A stretch of 64,000 nucleotides of DNA from Cepaea nemoralis (lineage: Eukaryota; Mollusca; Gastropoda; Stylommatophora; Helicidae), in NCBI GenBank assembly GCA_014155875.1, contig JACEFZ010017423.1, positions 62,001-126,000 of the forward strand, written 5' to 3'. Below are positions 23,529-34,297 of this stretch, one piece after another. Position 1 is the stretch's first letter; each line of letters opens with the position of its first letter. The position numbers were made by a program, and so were the translations under genes. The notes below the pieces were generated by a model. It worked only from the letters and a program-made list of their open reading frames with translations, had not been told where the DNA came from and searched no databases.

Positions 23529-23723
23529 ACACATCACATGTAGAACATTTTCAGGCAATATTGAAAAATATCCATTAGCTTGGGCATACATCGAAACACC
23601 ATTCCTCACCGGAAAAGTAAAGGTCGCAGCACTTACAAACCCAGTGTGCGATATAATCATCGGAAATTTACCGGAGGTGAATGACAAACATCATAACCAT
23701 GACATAACATCACTATGTATTAA

Positions 23724-25892
23724 TTGATAACACATCACCACCAAATGTCATTGAAAATGTCATATCACCATGTTGAATGTATGTTAGCTAATGCAGCACT
23801 AAGTTCTCATCACATCATTGACGATATCATTCCATCATCATCTGATGTCATTGAGTGTGTGAACGCAGTAACAAGAGCTACTGCTAGAGTGCAAGATGAT
23901 AGTAACCAAACTGAGGCTATTCAAATGCTTAGCCCAGAAGTACCACCTAGTGACTCGATGAAGGAAACATTCATAACAGCTCAAAAAGCTGATCCTTCAC
24001 TGTCAAAGTATTTTGACCTGATCGGCAAAAAGCCAAGAGTAACGAAAAATGCTAAATGGCATTTTGCTTTATACAACGATATACTCACCAGGTACTACAC
24101 CAAAGGTGACGTTACAACAAAGCAAACTGTGTTACCAATTACGTATCGCAAGCAAGCGTTACATCTTGCTCACGATATTCCTTTTGCAGGTCATATGGCA
24201 TATGTTAAAACCAGGTCAAGACTATTGACACAGTTTCATTGGCCAAAATTCTGTAATGACATAAAAACATATTGCAGAAGTTGTGATACATGCCAGAAAC
24301 TGGTAAAGAAAGGTAAACACCCACAGGCAAAGTTACAAGTCACTGACTTAGCCAGTCGACCTTTTGAAAAATTATCAGTTGACATTGTGGGCCCTCTTAG
24401 TCATACAACTACTAGAGGGAATAAATATATACTAACAATTATTGATCAATGTAGTCGCTGGCCAGAAGCGATTCCGTTAAAGAACATTACTGCCAACGAT
24501 ATCATGGAAGTGTTCTTCCATATTTTCTCCAGAATTGGGTTTCCAGATACTATCCAGTCTGATAGAGGCACTCAGTTTATCGCTGCATCCACTCAAGCTT
24601 TCACGAAAATGTTAGGAGTGAAGCAAGTCTTCAATAGCCCCTATCATCCTCACTCGAGCGGGATTATTGAAAAGCTTAACGGGGATCTGAAGCACATGCT
24701 AGCCAAAGTAACTCAAGATCACCCCAATAACTGGGATCTATACTTACCAGCTGTCCTTTTTGCTTATCGCGAGGTACCACATTCTAGTACCGGTTTCTCT
24801 CCTTTTGAACTCATCTATGGTGCCAAACCACGCGGCCCATTAACAATTTATCACCAAATGTTAACTGAGTCCACTCCAGTATTGAAACCCATATCATCAT
24901 TTGTGTATGTAACATCATTGCGTGAAAGGATAATGAAATCATGTGAAATTGCTAAAAGTGCACTAAAACTATCTGGTGCTACTTACAGACAATACGCAGA
25001 CAAAGGTAACAGGACTATAACATTGACAGCTGGACAGGACGTTCTACTACTACTACCTAGTGACAGACAACTACTGACAGATTCTTGGCAGGGACCTTTT
25101 AAAGTGACAAGACAAATCTCTCCTGTTGACTACGAAATCCTGATAAAAGACAAACACAAAATATTTCACATCAATATGCTAAGACCATACTTCAACAGAG
25201 ACAACGAACAAGACGATACGACAGCTTGCACCGTGATAATAGATCACGAAGATGACGATTCTAGCGACGAGATTCCAACACCTACATTAGACACGACAAA
25301 CTGCTTGAAGGAGATCAAGATCAATCCAAACCTAAGTCAAGCAGAGACAAACAGTTGCAAACAGTTGATACAAGAGTACAACACCATCTTTTCAGACAAC
25401 CCAGGACAAACAGAGTTAGTACAGCATCACATCACACTCACATCAAACACACCCATAAGATGCAGACCATACACCATACCATTACATTACAAGGAACAAC
25501 TACATCAGGAAATCATCAACTTAGAAAAAAACAACATCATCAGACGATCCCTATCAGACTTCTCTTCACCCATGGTCATTGTACGGAAAAAGGACAACAC
25601 AATACGACTTTGCATAGATTACAGAAAACTGAACAAAATAACTGTTTTAGATCTTGAACCAATGGCAAATACGGACGATCTTCTGACAGAACTGACTGAC
25701 GCTAAGTTCTTCACGACCCTTGACATGGCTAAAGGTTACTGGCAGATTGCTGTACATGAAGACAGCAGACATCTAACAGCTTTCGCCACGCCTTGGGGAC
25801 TATACGAATGGTGCAAACTTCCATTTGGGCTAGTCAATGCCCCAGCCACATTTGTACGCATGACACGACTACTCCTATCTGACATTCCCTAA
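23724..25892 (+). CDS. Pol part 1: integrase followed by RT (Gmr1-like)
   Basis: The frame opens at 23724 directly after a stop, just as the shifted protease frame ends (TGA 23725-23727). The first in-frame ATG is near 23742, so expression may use frameshifting or re-initiation. Residues ~147-190 form the integrase zinc domain: H-x-x-H around 'HLAHDIPFAGH' and C-x2-C in 'YCRSCDTCQ'. The catalytic core has D220 ('LSVDIVGPL'), D280 ('IQSDRGTQF') and E316 ('GIIEKLNGD'), an exact D-D-35-E. After a linker (~490-545) the RT begins: 'RPYTIPLHYKEQLHQEI', 'LCIDYRKLNKITV', 'FFTTLDMAKGYWQIAVHED' (first catalytic Asp) and 'LPFGLVNAPATFVRM'. The frame stops at 25890-25892, five codons before the second catalytic motif, through an extra base in a CCC run. 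Integrase before RT is the diagnostic order. Confidence 0.93.
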   Translation: MITHHHQMSLKMSYHHVECMLANAALSSHHIIDDIIPSSSDVIECVNAVTRATARVQDDSNQTEAIQMLSPEVPPSDSMKETFITAQKADPSLSKYFDLIGKKPRVTKNAKWHFALYNDILTRYYTKGDVTTKQTVLPITYRKQALHLAHDIPFAGHMAYVKTRSRLLTQFHWPKFCNDIKTYCRSCDTCQKLVKKGKHPQAKLQVTDLASRPFEKLSVDIVGPLSHTTTRGNKYILTIIDQCSRWPEAIPLKNITANDIMEVFFHIFSRIGFPDTIQSDRGTQFIAASTQAFTKMLGVKQVFNSPYHPHSSGIIEKLNGDLKHMLAKVTQDHPNNWDLYLPAVLFAYREVPHSSTGFSPFELIYGAKPRGPLTIYHQMLTESTPVLKPISSFVYVTSLRERIMKSCEIAKSALKLSGATYRQYADKGNRTITLTAGQDVLLLLPSDRQLLTDSWQGPFKVTRQISPVDYEILIKDKHKIFHINMLRPYFNRDNEQDDTTACTVIIDHEDDDSSDEIPTPTLDTTNCLKEIKINPNLSQAETNSCKQLIQEYNTIFSDNPGQTELVQHHITLTSNTPIRCRPYTIPLHYKEQLHQEIINLEKNNIIRRSLSDFSSPMVIVRKKDNTIRLCIDYRKLNKITVLDLEPMANTDDLLTELTDAKFFTTLDMAKGYWQIAVHEDSRHLTAFATPWGLYEWCKLPFGLVNAPATFVRMTRLLLSDIP

Positions 25893-26739
25893 TATAGTTT
25901 CCTATATTGACGACATCTGTGTCCATACGGAGACAATGACGGAACATATAAAGATACTGGAACAGACACTAGAACGTATCAGACAGCACGGACTGACAGT
26001 GAAGCCTTCAAAGGTGAGCATGGCTTACCAAGAGATATCATTTTTGGGGTACAGAATATCCAATGGCTTTGTCATGACAGACAACAAAATTGTCTCGAAA
26101 ATTCTAAAACTGTCACTTCCAACAAATAAGAAACAAGTCCGCAGTTTGCTGGGACTTATTAATTATTACAGAAACTTTATTCCTGATTTTTCAGAGCTAA
26201 CTGAGGTTTTTTCTAACTTACTAACCAAGAATAAACCCGAAAAAGTTGTAAACGATGAATGCCTACGAAATGCATTTGATAAAGTTTTGGCACATTTTTC
26301 TGATAAGAATACACCTAATCTCATCCTTAAATTGCCCAACATTCGTTTACCTTTCAGATTGAGAACAGATGCTAGCTCCATTGCGATCGGTGCAGTCCTT
26401 TTGCAGGAATACAACGACATCTTGCATCCCGTCTGTTTTCTATCAAGAAAACTAAGACCCCGAGAGCGGGCCTGGTCCATTCCGCAATTGGAGGCATTGG
26501 CCTTAGTAGAAAGTGTAACAAAGCTGTCCAAATATCTTCTAGGACGTCACTTTATCATCGAAACTGACAACAGTCCATTAAGGTATATCAATTCTGCAGT
26601 ACCATCAAATAACATGATTGCTCGCTGGTCCTTAAAGCTTCAGAATTTCAGTTTTGAAGTTCGCCATATTCCCGGCAGAATGAATACAATCGCCGACCTT
26701 TTGTCCCGTTGTCCGACAGACCCAGTAAGCAATGTCTGA
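25893..26739 (+). CDS. Pol part 2: RT palm/thumb and RNase H
   Basis: The RT continues here in the +1 frame: 'YIDDICVHT' (25909-25935, the Y-x-D-D box), 'GLTVKPSKVSMAYQEISFLG', 'NKKQVRSLLGLINYYRNFIP' (connection). RNase H follows with 'RLRTDASSIAIGAVLLQEY', 'QLEALALVESV', 'IIETDNSPLRYIN' and 'RHIPGRMNTIADLLSR', i.e. the D-E-D-D set of catalytic residues. The frame ends at 26737-26739 with 'DPVSNV' and a stop. No integrase or chromodomain follows, unlike canonical Ty3/gypsy elements. No initiation codon is expected; the first ATG at 25936 is internal to the RT. Apart from the upstream frameshift this half is intact. Confidence 0.93.
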
Positions 26740-28129
26740 GTGCACTGTGTAATATTACACTCAGCCCAACACAGCCACCAATGTGTGAATTTTTCCATTC
26801 ACCTACTGTGTAAGGTCAATAATCAAAATTGTGATACGGTTTGCATACCGACATGTATAATATTCTTATTTTAATCAATTTATGTCTTATGTAATGAGTG
26901 TAGTATAATTGTGTAGTGTGTGTTAGAATGAGAACGATATTAATTGTACATAGATACCAACAACAGTGTCACAAACGCTTAACCAATTATCATAAGCGAA
27001 CTTTACCATTGTGACATTTGTGGGTGATTTTGTTTTCACCGTGATATTTTAACATGTAGCAAATGTAGACCGGAACATAGACTCCTTACACCACCTCTAC
27101 AGCGAATGTGATCCAAATTGTTCGACGTTGAGAACACATCGGAAATAAGAACATTCCACCATAATCCGTTGTCATCTTCTAACATCAGACACGAACTGTG
27201 AGAACATTCTACTATCAGTTCCGAAATGAAACCGGATCATTTGTGTTTAGAAAATGTAACATCAACCAAAATTTTCGTTTCGTGTGCATTTCTGTTATAA
27301 TTTAAAAAGTATAGCAAAATTAGCAGACTATGTACAAATTTCCAAAAATTTATGACACTTGTAAAATCCTTTCGAATCTATAAAATATAATATACAAATT
27401 GTGTACATATTTATTTTGATTAGTGTAATCTTAGAATCATATCTTGATTAACGTATTCATATTACCGACTTTTTCTCGTTAATATGAAGAAACGTCAAGC
27501 AATGACGCTAAGAAATTAAATTATTATTGCAATGTATAGAATTTCTTTATTGTCAAAATTACTTCCCTTGCATTTGTGAATTACATCAAGGGCCATAATT
27601 TGAAACATATTCATTAATGTGTATTGTATAGATAGACATTTTGTTGCTCAAATGATTGGCACAGCAGGTAGGCGTCCACCAAGCATGTCATAGTGCTGCC
27701 AACATTGCAAACCAACATAAGAGCTCCTGACCAAATGAGGGCAGAGTTTAAGTGTTTAATACGACTAATACAAAGCCGTATTTCAGTCTGGCCTAGATGG
27801 TTGTTGCAAAACAATCATATTATTACGTTTTTTTCAAAATGGCTGCGAGGTAGATGCGTGAAGCTGGAACTACTGATCTGACTGGGTATTATTGCAATGA
27901 AGGTAACCAGGCATCAGGGGGATGAAACCTGAATTGTGTTAAAAATTGTACTTCATTTGTCATTTCAATGCAACTTACATTTTTTTTGTATATATTTCTA
28001 TGCCTTATATGTAGTTTCATGCATAGCACTGGGAAAAAGGTAGTCTCTGACATGAAATTAACACTACCCCAGTATATACATACATCATGAATGAAAGATG
28101 GCATCTTTCATTGAAGTACCCGGGGAGAA
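26740..28129 (+). other. 3' untranslated region of the Gmr1-like element
   Basis: 1.39 kb, AT-rich, no open frame of note, collinear with 4617-6039. A palindrome with 11-bp arms (28090-28112) lies 17 nt before the LTR. The bases before the LTR, 'cccggggagaa', are the only polypurine-like stretch. Confidence 0.75.
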
Positions 28130-28570
28130 TGTCAGAGCCTAGCAGCGACATCGTTACGGCACCCGGCGGACAAGAGTTGTCGGCTGGCAAGTTTCTTACC
28201 TGACACGCGACCAGCGCTGACGACAGACGACGCAAAGCCACGTGACCCCACCTGAGGCAGTGGGCAGTGTGTGTGTTAATCTCAGACCAAGCTGGGACTG
28301 GACATCTGAACGGACGTGTGTGTCGAGAGCAAGGCGTTTTGTGTGAATCTCCGTGGTTGTGAGCTGAACGACTGATATTGTGAGCGTCAGACCTATGAGC
28401 TGTATTGTGGTAGTGAGTTGTTATATGTTGTACATTGCTGTAACGATTGTTATGTATTTAATGTGGTAATAAATCCATATAACTTGTGTTGCTGTGTCTT
28501 ATGTCGAATCACGTTGTACTTGTACTGTCTCACATGTGTTAGCCAACGAGCCTAATATAAGATCCTGACA
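28130..28570 (+). repeat. 3' LTR of the Gmr1-like element
   Basis: 441 bp. The single difference from the 5' LTR seen by eye is 'catctgaac' near 28310 versus 'catctgagc' near 20902. It is followed by the TSD ctata. Confidence 0.93.
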
Positions 28571-31530
28571 CTATAAACGACAGGCTCATGACCATGAAGT
28601 TGCCCCTGCTGAATGGAAGGAAGCATGCAACCATTGTGAGTGTCTACGTACCAACTGTGACCAACGAAGATGATGTCAAGAACAAGTTCTATGAGGACCT
28701 GCACAATGTATTAACATCTGTTCACAAAGGAGACAAACATATACTCCTTGGGGATTTCAATGCCAGAGTAGGCACGGACACCAGCTCTTGGAGTGTCTTT
28801 ATTGGAAAGCATGGAGTCGGAAATTGTAACAGCAATGGACTCCGCCTCCTTCAGACATGTGCCGAACATGATCTCCTGATTACGAACACAATTTTCCGTC
28901 TCCCCATGAGAAATAAGACATCGTGGATGCACCCTCGCTCGAAACACTGGCACCTCATTGACTATGTCATTGTCAGGAGGAGTGACAGACAAGACGTCCG
29001 AGTGACAAAATCCATGTGTGGTGCCGAATGTTGGACAGACCATCGTCTCATTGTCTCGAAAATAAACATTCACATCAGGCCACCACGGCGTCCTCAAGGG
29101 GTGAAAATGCAAAATAAGTCACCCTTAAGTCACCCTCCTAAACAGCAAGAAAATGCAGCAGTCGTTTGAAAATATGCTGGAAGACCGCCTCAAGCCAAAT
29201 ACTGCAGCTAAACAGGATACAGAAACAGAATGGAGAGCCCTAAAGGACATAATCTACAACACTGCTATGAAAATCCTGGGCCCAGCCCCCCGAAAGCATA
29301 AAGACTGGTTTGATGAAAATTCCGAAGACATCAACAAATTGCTGGCCGAGAAACATCTTCTCCTCAAGGCACATTTGAATGACCCAAAGTCAACATAAAA
29401 AAAGATGCTTTCAAGAACATTCAGAGAGTAGTGCAGCAGAAACTTCGGCACATGCGGGACTCCTGGCTGAGCAGCAACGCTGATGAAATTCAGAGCTTTG
29501 CTGACAGACATGATATGACAAACTTCTACGACTCACTGAAAGCGGTCTATGGTCCTACATCACCAGGCATAGTTCCCCTCCTCAGTGCAGATGGGGGAAC
29601 ACTGATCACTGATAAGAAATAAATCCTTCACCGCTGGGCAGAGCATTTCAGCAACATCTTAAATGCAACTTCCTTCTTCGATGATGAAACCATCTACTGC
29701 CTTCCTCAAGTTCCTACCAATGAGACACTTTAAGACCTGCCAACCATTGTGGAAGTAAACAAAGCCATCCAGCAACTCTCCAGCGGCAAGGCACCTGGTC
29801 CTGACTCCATCCCAACAGAGATATACAAGGCAGGTGGGCCGGTCTTAACAGAGCAGCTTCACCAAATCTTTACAAACATATGGGTGAACGAGACCAAGCC
29901 ATAATATTTCAAGGACGCGTCAATAGTCCACCTTTACAAACGTAAAGGAAACCGCCAATCCTGTGACAACCACCGAGGTATCTCCTTGCTTTCAGTTGCA
30001 GGGAAGATACTCGCCAGAATTCTTCTCAATCGCCTCACAGCCCATCTCGATCAAGGTCTTCTTCCTGAGAGTCAGTGTGGCTTCAGAAAAGAACGTGGAA
30101 CTGTTGACATGATTTTCGCTGCAAGGCAGCTGCAAGAGAAATGTCAGGAACAGAACTGCGAAATGTTCTCCACTTTCATTGACCTTACCAAGGCTTTTGA
30201 TACAGTCAGCAGAGAAGGACTGTGGAAGATTATGGCAAAATATGGCTGTCCACGAAAGTTTGTCCAAATAGTGCGGCTATTTCATGACGGCATGCAGGCA
30301 AGAGTACAGGAAAATGGCGAACTGTCTGAACCCTTTCCTGTCACCAATGGAGTGAAGCAAGGATGTGTCCTGGCACCAACACTGTTCAGCCTCATGTTTT
30401 CAGCCATGTTGATGAATGCCTTCGAGAACGATAACATTGGAATAGACATCAACTACCGTATGGATGGAAAGTTATTCAATCTCAGAAGGCTGAAAGCTAA
30501 AACCAAAATTAACAGCGACACCGTCAGAGAGCTCCTGTTTGCTGATGATTGCGCTCTGTACGCCAACTCAGAGGCGGTCTTGCAACATAATGTTTCAGCT
30601 TCCTCACATGCCTGTGCCAACTTTGGGCTCAATATCAACTTGGAGAAGACTGTAGTTATGTACCAGCCAGCTCCAGGGAATAATCACACTGTGCCGAATA
30701 TCAAGATGAATGGTCATAGACTAAGTGATGTGGACAAATTCACCTATCTTGGCAGCACTGTGTCACAAGCTGCCACAATTGATGACGAAGTGAATGCGAT
30801 AATCTCCAAGGCCAGTGCGGCCTTTGGCAGACTGTACAAGAATGTATGGGACAGAACTGGAATAAGCCTGCAAACAAAGCTAAAAGTCTACAAAGCAGTT
30901 GTATTATCCACACTGCTATATGCTTGTGAAACCTGGACTGTTTATCAGCGACACGCTAGGAAATTAAACCACTTCCACACAGTCTGCCTAAGGAAGCTAC
31001 TGAAGATTAAATGGCAAGACAAGATTCCAGACACTGAAGTCCTAGAAAGAGCGTCCATGCCCAGTATCCACACTCTAATGATGAAGAATCAGATTCGCTG
31101 GGCTGGTCACTTGACTCGCATGCCAGATCACAGGCTCCCTAAACGAATTTTTTACAGCTAACTGCGTTGTGGTAAACGCTCCCAAGGTGGCCAGAGGAAA
31201 CGCTTTAAAGACACTCTGAAAATTTCACTGAATGCTTTTGGAATTCATCATGACACCTGGGAGGCTGCAGCCAGAGACCGAAATTCGTGGCGTGCATCAT
31301 TACGCAAGGGTTCAGTCATATGTTAGGCATCCAGGACAGCAAGAGCTGTGAAGAAAAGGCAGGACAGAAAAACCACTGCAGGAAATCCTCCTCCAGAAAC
31401 GTCAAGCAATCTTTGCCCACATTGTCAAAGAACATTTCGAGCCAAAATAGGCCTTATCAGCCATATTAGAACCCACGGCTCCATACCTTCAACCCCACTG
31501 GATGAAATGAATGGTCATCATCATTCTTGA
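28571..31530 (+). pseudogene. LINE A: endonuclease, RT and C-terminal zinc finger
   Basis: This is the main part of LINE A. The rest of the endonuclease reads 'HILLGDFNARVGTD' (catalytic N/D region), 'HWHLIDYVIVRR' and 'CWTDHRLIVSK' (terminal H). The RT from about 29750 reads 'SSGKAPGPDSIPTEIYKAG', 'DNHRGISLLSVAGKILARIL', 'CGFRKERGTVDMIFAARQL', 'FIDLTKAFDTVSREGLWKIM', 'NGVKQGCVLAPTLFSLMFSA' and 'LLFADDCALYANSE' (catalytic F-A-D-D, ~30537). The tail reads 'LLYACETWTVYQRHARKLN' and 'IRWAGHLTRMPDHRLPKRIF', with a C2H2 finger 'CPHCQRTFRAKIGLISHIRT' followed by H near 31421-31484. Frameshifts near 29130 and 29396 and stops near 29620, 29731 and 29901 inactivate it. The longest open part, 29986-31161, covers the RT core. 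An (AAC)n-like tail near 31540 probably marks the 3' end. Confidence 0.9.
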
Positions 31531-31710
31531 TGGACAAACAACAACAACATTATTGCTGCATGTATTGTTACTGTTGTTATTGTCATTGTTGTTATTGATG
31601 TATTTGGTGTTGTTATTATTGTTGTTGGTGGTGGTGTCGTCGTCGTCACATTTGTTATCATGTCATCATCATCATTATCACCATCATATAACTAGTTTCA
31701 CACAGTTAAT
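31531..31710 (+). repeat. TTG/GTC/CAT microsatellite tract
   Basis: (TTG)n, then GGT/GTC, then CATCAT runs, ending at 'actagtttcacacagttaat', the string that precedes family-2 LINE tails. Confidence 0.85.
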
Positions 31711-31729
31711 GTATAGCACAGACTGCAAG

Positions 31730-31915
31730 ATGCCCCAACCACTATGCTACTCTAGGTGTTGTTCAGACTCACAAAGAGAACTAGCAACTCGCATCAGAAG
31801 AGGACAGTTCACATTCTTTGGGCATGTCATGAGAAGTGGAAAACTAGTGCATATTGGTTCAAGCAGAAAGTCGGAACGTCTTACATGGAAATGGGCGGCG
31901 GTACACTAGACAGAA
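31730..31915 (+). pseudogene. RTE-like LINE tail, family 2
   Basis: The frame reads 'CYSRCCSDSQRELATRIRRG' and 'FTFFGHVMRSGKLVH', homologous to 2050-2400 and 48642-49262. It is cut within the 'GKLEG' region and shortened before the 'gcggcggtacactagacag' segment. Only a fossil tail remains, with no RT. Confidence 0.75.
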
Positions 31916-31954
31916 GCTATTAAGACAAACAATAATGTGGAAATGAAAGTCAAA

Positions 31955-32400
31955 ATAATGTATTCTTTTAGTGAATTTTACCGCAAAAGCCACAAACAAT
32001 GAATTGCACTATTGATTGGCAGGCATATTTTGATGCCTCTCGTCAAGTGACGAGACGAGATGCGGGTAAATATGTCAGGCAATAAATCGTGTCACATATT
32101 GTTTATGGCTTCTGTGTTTAAAGAAAATGAAAAGTTTTGGAGATGTATAAAAACCTGGCAGTCTGCGTGACCAAATGGGAATAAAACTCTTGCGCTTGAA
32201 CTTCCAGTGCCCTGATGGCGGGGTGTGGGAATCGTTCAGTACTCAGACTAGTCGGTCTTCAACATTGACTTCCCGTTCAGAACACAATGGTAACCTACTG
32301 AACGTAAATTTCTATACAGATTCAGCCTGGTGTTGGAGTTCATTCCAACGTCATGCAAAAGACACAAAAATAAGGATTTTGGTTTTTTTTAACATAAAGG
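31955..32400 (+). repeat. Repeat R2, third copy
   Basis: 'gacgagacgagatgcggg', 'tataaaaac' (32146) and 'aataaaact' (32181) align with 14893-15225. It also follows the family-2 LINE tail, as at 2050-2700. Confidence 0.7.
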
Positions 32401-32439
32401 ACTAAAAAGATAACTATGGAGAACAGTGTACAATCATCA

Positions 32440-33240
32440 TCTTCATGTGTCAAGCTGATATGATTGGGCGGTCATGTTTCGCCATCTTACGCGATCACCA
32501 GAGTCGTACATCAGCTCTGTGGTTTGGACTCGACAATACCACGTGCCCAAGCCATCTAGGTATTTACTTCTCTGCAAGTCTCTCCTTTTTTTAACCTCGA
32601 TCTTGCCAGTTGTCAATACGATCTCAAATTCATTTCTTCTCATAATGTGTCAAAAAATTGTGACTGTCTACGTCAAATTTCTCTAAACAGTTTATGGTTT
32701 TTCTTTGTTTTTTGTAGGTCGTGATCATTGGTTTTCTATCTGTTCATGGCATTCTTTCCATTTTCACCTGAAACCAAATTTCCACAGCCATTATATGTTT
32801 TTCTTTTACAGCTTGTCTGCTAATTATCCACGCTTCACATCTATACAAAAGAACAGGTTCTGTGTAGCTCTTGCACACTATTTCTCGTTGCAATCTTTGT
32901 ATTGTTCAGTGTTTTCCGTCTGGCACAAGACTACCTTCGCCATGGTGATTCTTGTTCTAATCTCGTCAAGGCACCTCCCATTAGATGTTATGACTTCTGA
33001 GATAGTTGTACCAACTCACTTGCTTAAGAAGTTTCACAATCACCTTTATATTACATTGTGGTACTTCCTTCTTCCTAATGACGACCATAATTTCTGTCTT
33101 CGTACACTTTGATTCTAACCCTGGTTGTTCATTACGTGCAACAACCGCATCTACTAAACGTTGCTAATCCTGCTAATTGTCTCCAATCAACACTGTTTCA
33201 TCCGCATATCTAATGATATTGGTGCTACTTCCCTCCCCAC
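32440..33240 (-). pseudogene. RTE-type LINE fragment, antisense
   Basis: Minus-strand frames give 'MRRNEFEIVLTTGKIEVKKR' and 'LGTWYCRVQTTELMYDSGDR' (tail, 32643-32443). Broken frames to the right cover the C-terminal domain and reach 'NIIRYADETVLIGDN' near 33173-33217, an RT catalytic motif with D-E in place of D-D. Then it passes abruptly into R1. It has the same arrangement as 15341-16110, lying after R2 on the opposite strand. It is inactive. Confidence 0.8.
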
Positions 33241-33400
33241 CTCCCCCACTGGTTAGGCACGTGTAACTCCTGCGAAAAAGTGAGATATACTGAACACGCA
33301 CACAGTGTACATACCTTACAACGGACACCACAATGGGAAACATACATTTTAAAAGACGGGGGAGGGTGTATAATAGAATATAACAAAACAAAATTAAAAT
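33241..33400 (+). repeat. R1 fragment
   Basis: 'ctcctgcgaaaaagtgagatatac' to 'acatacattttaaaagacgg' matches the late part of R1 (about 1430-1540 and 58645-58745). Confidence 0.65.
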
Positions 33401-33433
33401 AACTATTTTACTTTATTATCTCTCTTCGCGTAT

Positions 33434-33479
33434 TATACCTGTATCAGTTATCAGTTATCTGATAACTGATAAAGGTATA
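33434..33479. repeat. Perfect-arm palindrome
   Basis: 21-nt arms starting 'tatacctgtatcagttatca' with one mismatch, around a TTAT loop. A further copy of one arm follows at about 33486-33498. It could form a hairpin or cruciform. No known function. Confidence 0.75.
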
Positions 33480-33754
33480 AAACAACTGATAACTGATTAA
33501 TGAGAAGATCTACCAAGATCATCACTATTGTTGTTATCTCCTAATACAATGTGCTTATTAATACTCTCCTAATACAGTGAGCTTAATATTATATTATTTT
33601 GATAATGATATGAAATGTGTGCATATTTTGAGTATGTACAATCTTATACACTGGAAAGAGGTAATACCAGAACTTGGTGAGAATATCATCTTTATCTAGA
33701 CGCGTCCAGTAAACTAGGCGACGGGACATCTGAGTATTACGGATGCTTATACAA

Positions 33755-34294
33755 CGACACGGAACACGGAACTGATCCACGACTCTGGTGATCGAGTGTG
33801 ATGGCAGAACATGACCGCCCACGCTTACCGTCATGGCACATGATGGATGGATACAACAACTGACGCGAAAATTGACAACCCCATGGTTGTTCTAGGGATA
33901 TCAGTTGTTACTATGGTAGCTGATATGTGGATTATATATCAAATTAAAGATCGTTGCATAAGTGGAACTACTGTGTATAAGCCCACGGCAGATGCTGGAA
34001 GTCGCTTAAGACGTTTAATCATCTCATGGAATTTAATCAGTTAAACCTTTGGTGATCACGTGAGATGGCAACTATGACCGCCCACGATTGTTAACGTCGG
34101 AGATGATGATGCCGACTGTGTCATCACCGCTTCCCCACGGAGTCTACGCGATCACCATTCTTGGGTCAAGTCGGTGTTCTTGACCCGGTTATTCCATATT
34201 GCCAAGCCATCCACATATCTATCTTTCTGCCTTCTCTTGCTTTCTTTCCGTCATGATTCTCAATTCACAGAACCTACACAATATGAAAATGTAA
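33755..34294 (+). repeat. RTE tail end and R1-downstream repeat
   Basis: 33755-33850 is the extreme 3' end of an RTE ('gatccacgactctggtgat' to 'cacatgatggatggat'). 33855-34294 matches 58880-59340 ('caaattaaagatcgtt', 'gatcaccattcttgg'), i.e. sequence that follows R1 in copy e. Confidence 0.7.
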
Positions 34295-34297
34295 TAG

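Larger units (their letters stand above)
20722..28570 (+). mobile_element. Full-length Gmr1-like LTR retrotransposon
   Basis: 7,849 bp with 441-bp LTRs (20722-21162, 28130-28570) differing at one base by eye, TSD ctata on both sides (20717-20721, 28571-28575) and TG...CA ends. Internal order is Gag, protease, integrase, RT, RNase H. Integrase upstream of RT is the Ty1/copia-like order, but the RT and RNase H sequences are Ty3/gypsy-like. That combination defines the Gmr1 clade of Ty3/gypsy elements, first named from Atlantic cod. Two apparent one-base breaks (about 23523 and 25887) interrupt the frames. It lies inside LINE A. Confidence 0.95.

Noticed and set aside
25355..25657. A 100-codon plus-strand frame inside pol
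   Set aside because: It overlaps the RT N-terminus, which carries clear motifs in the main frame; this is a shadow.
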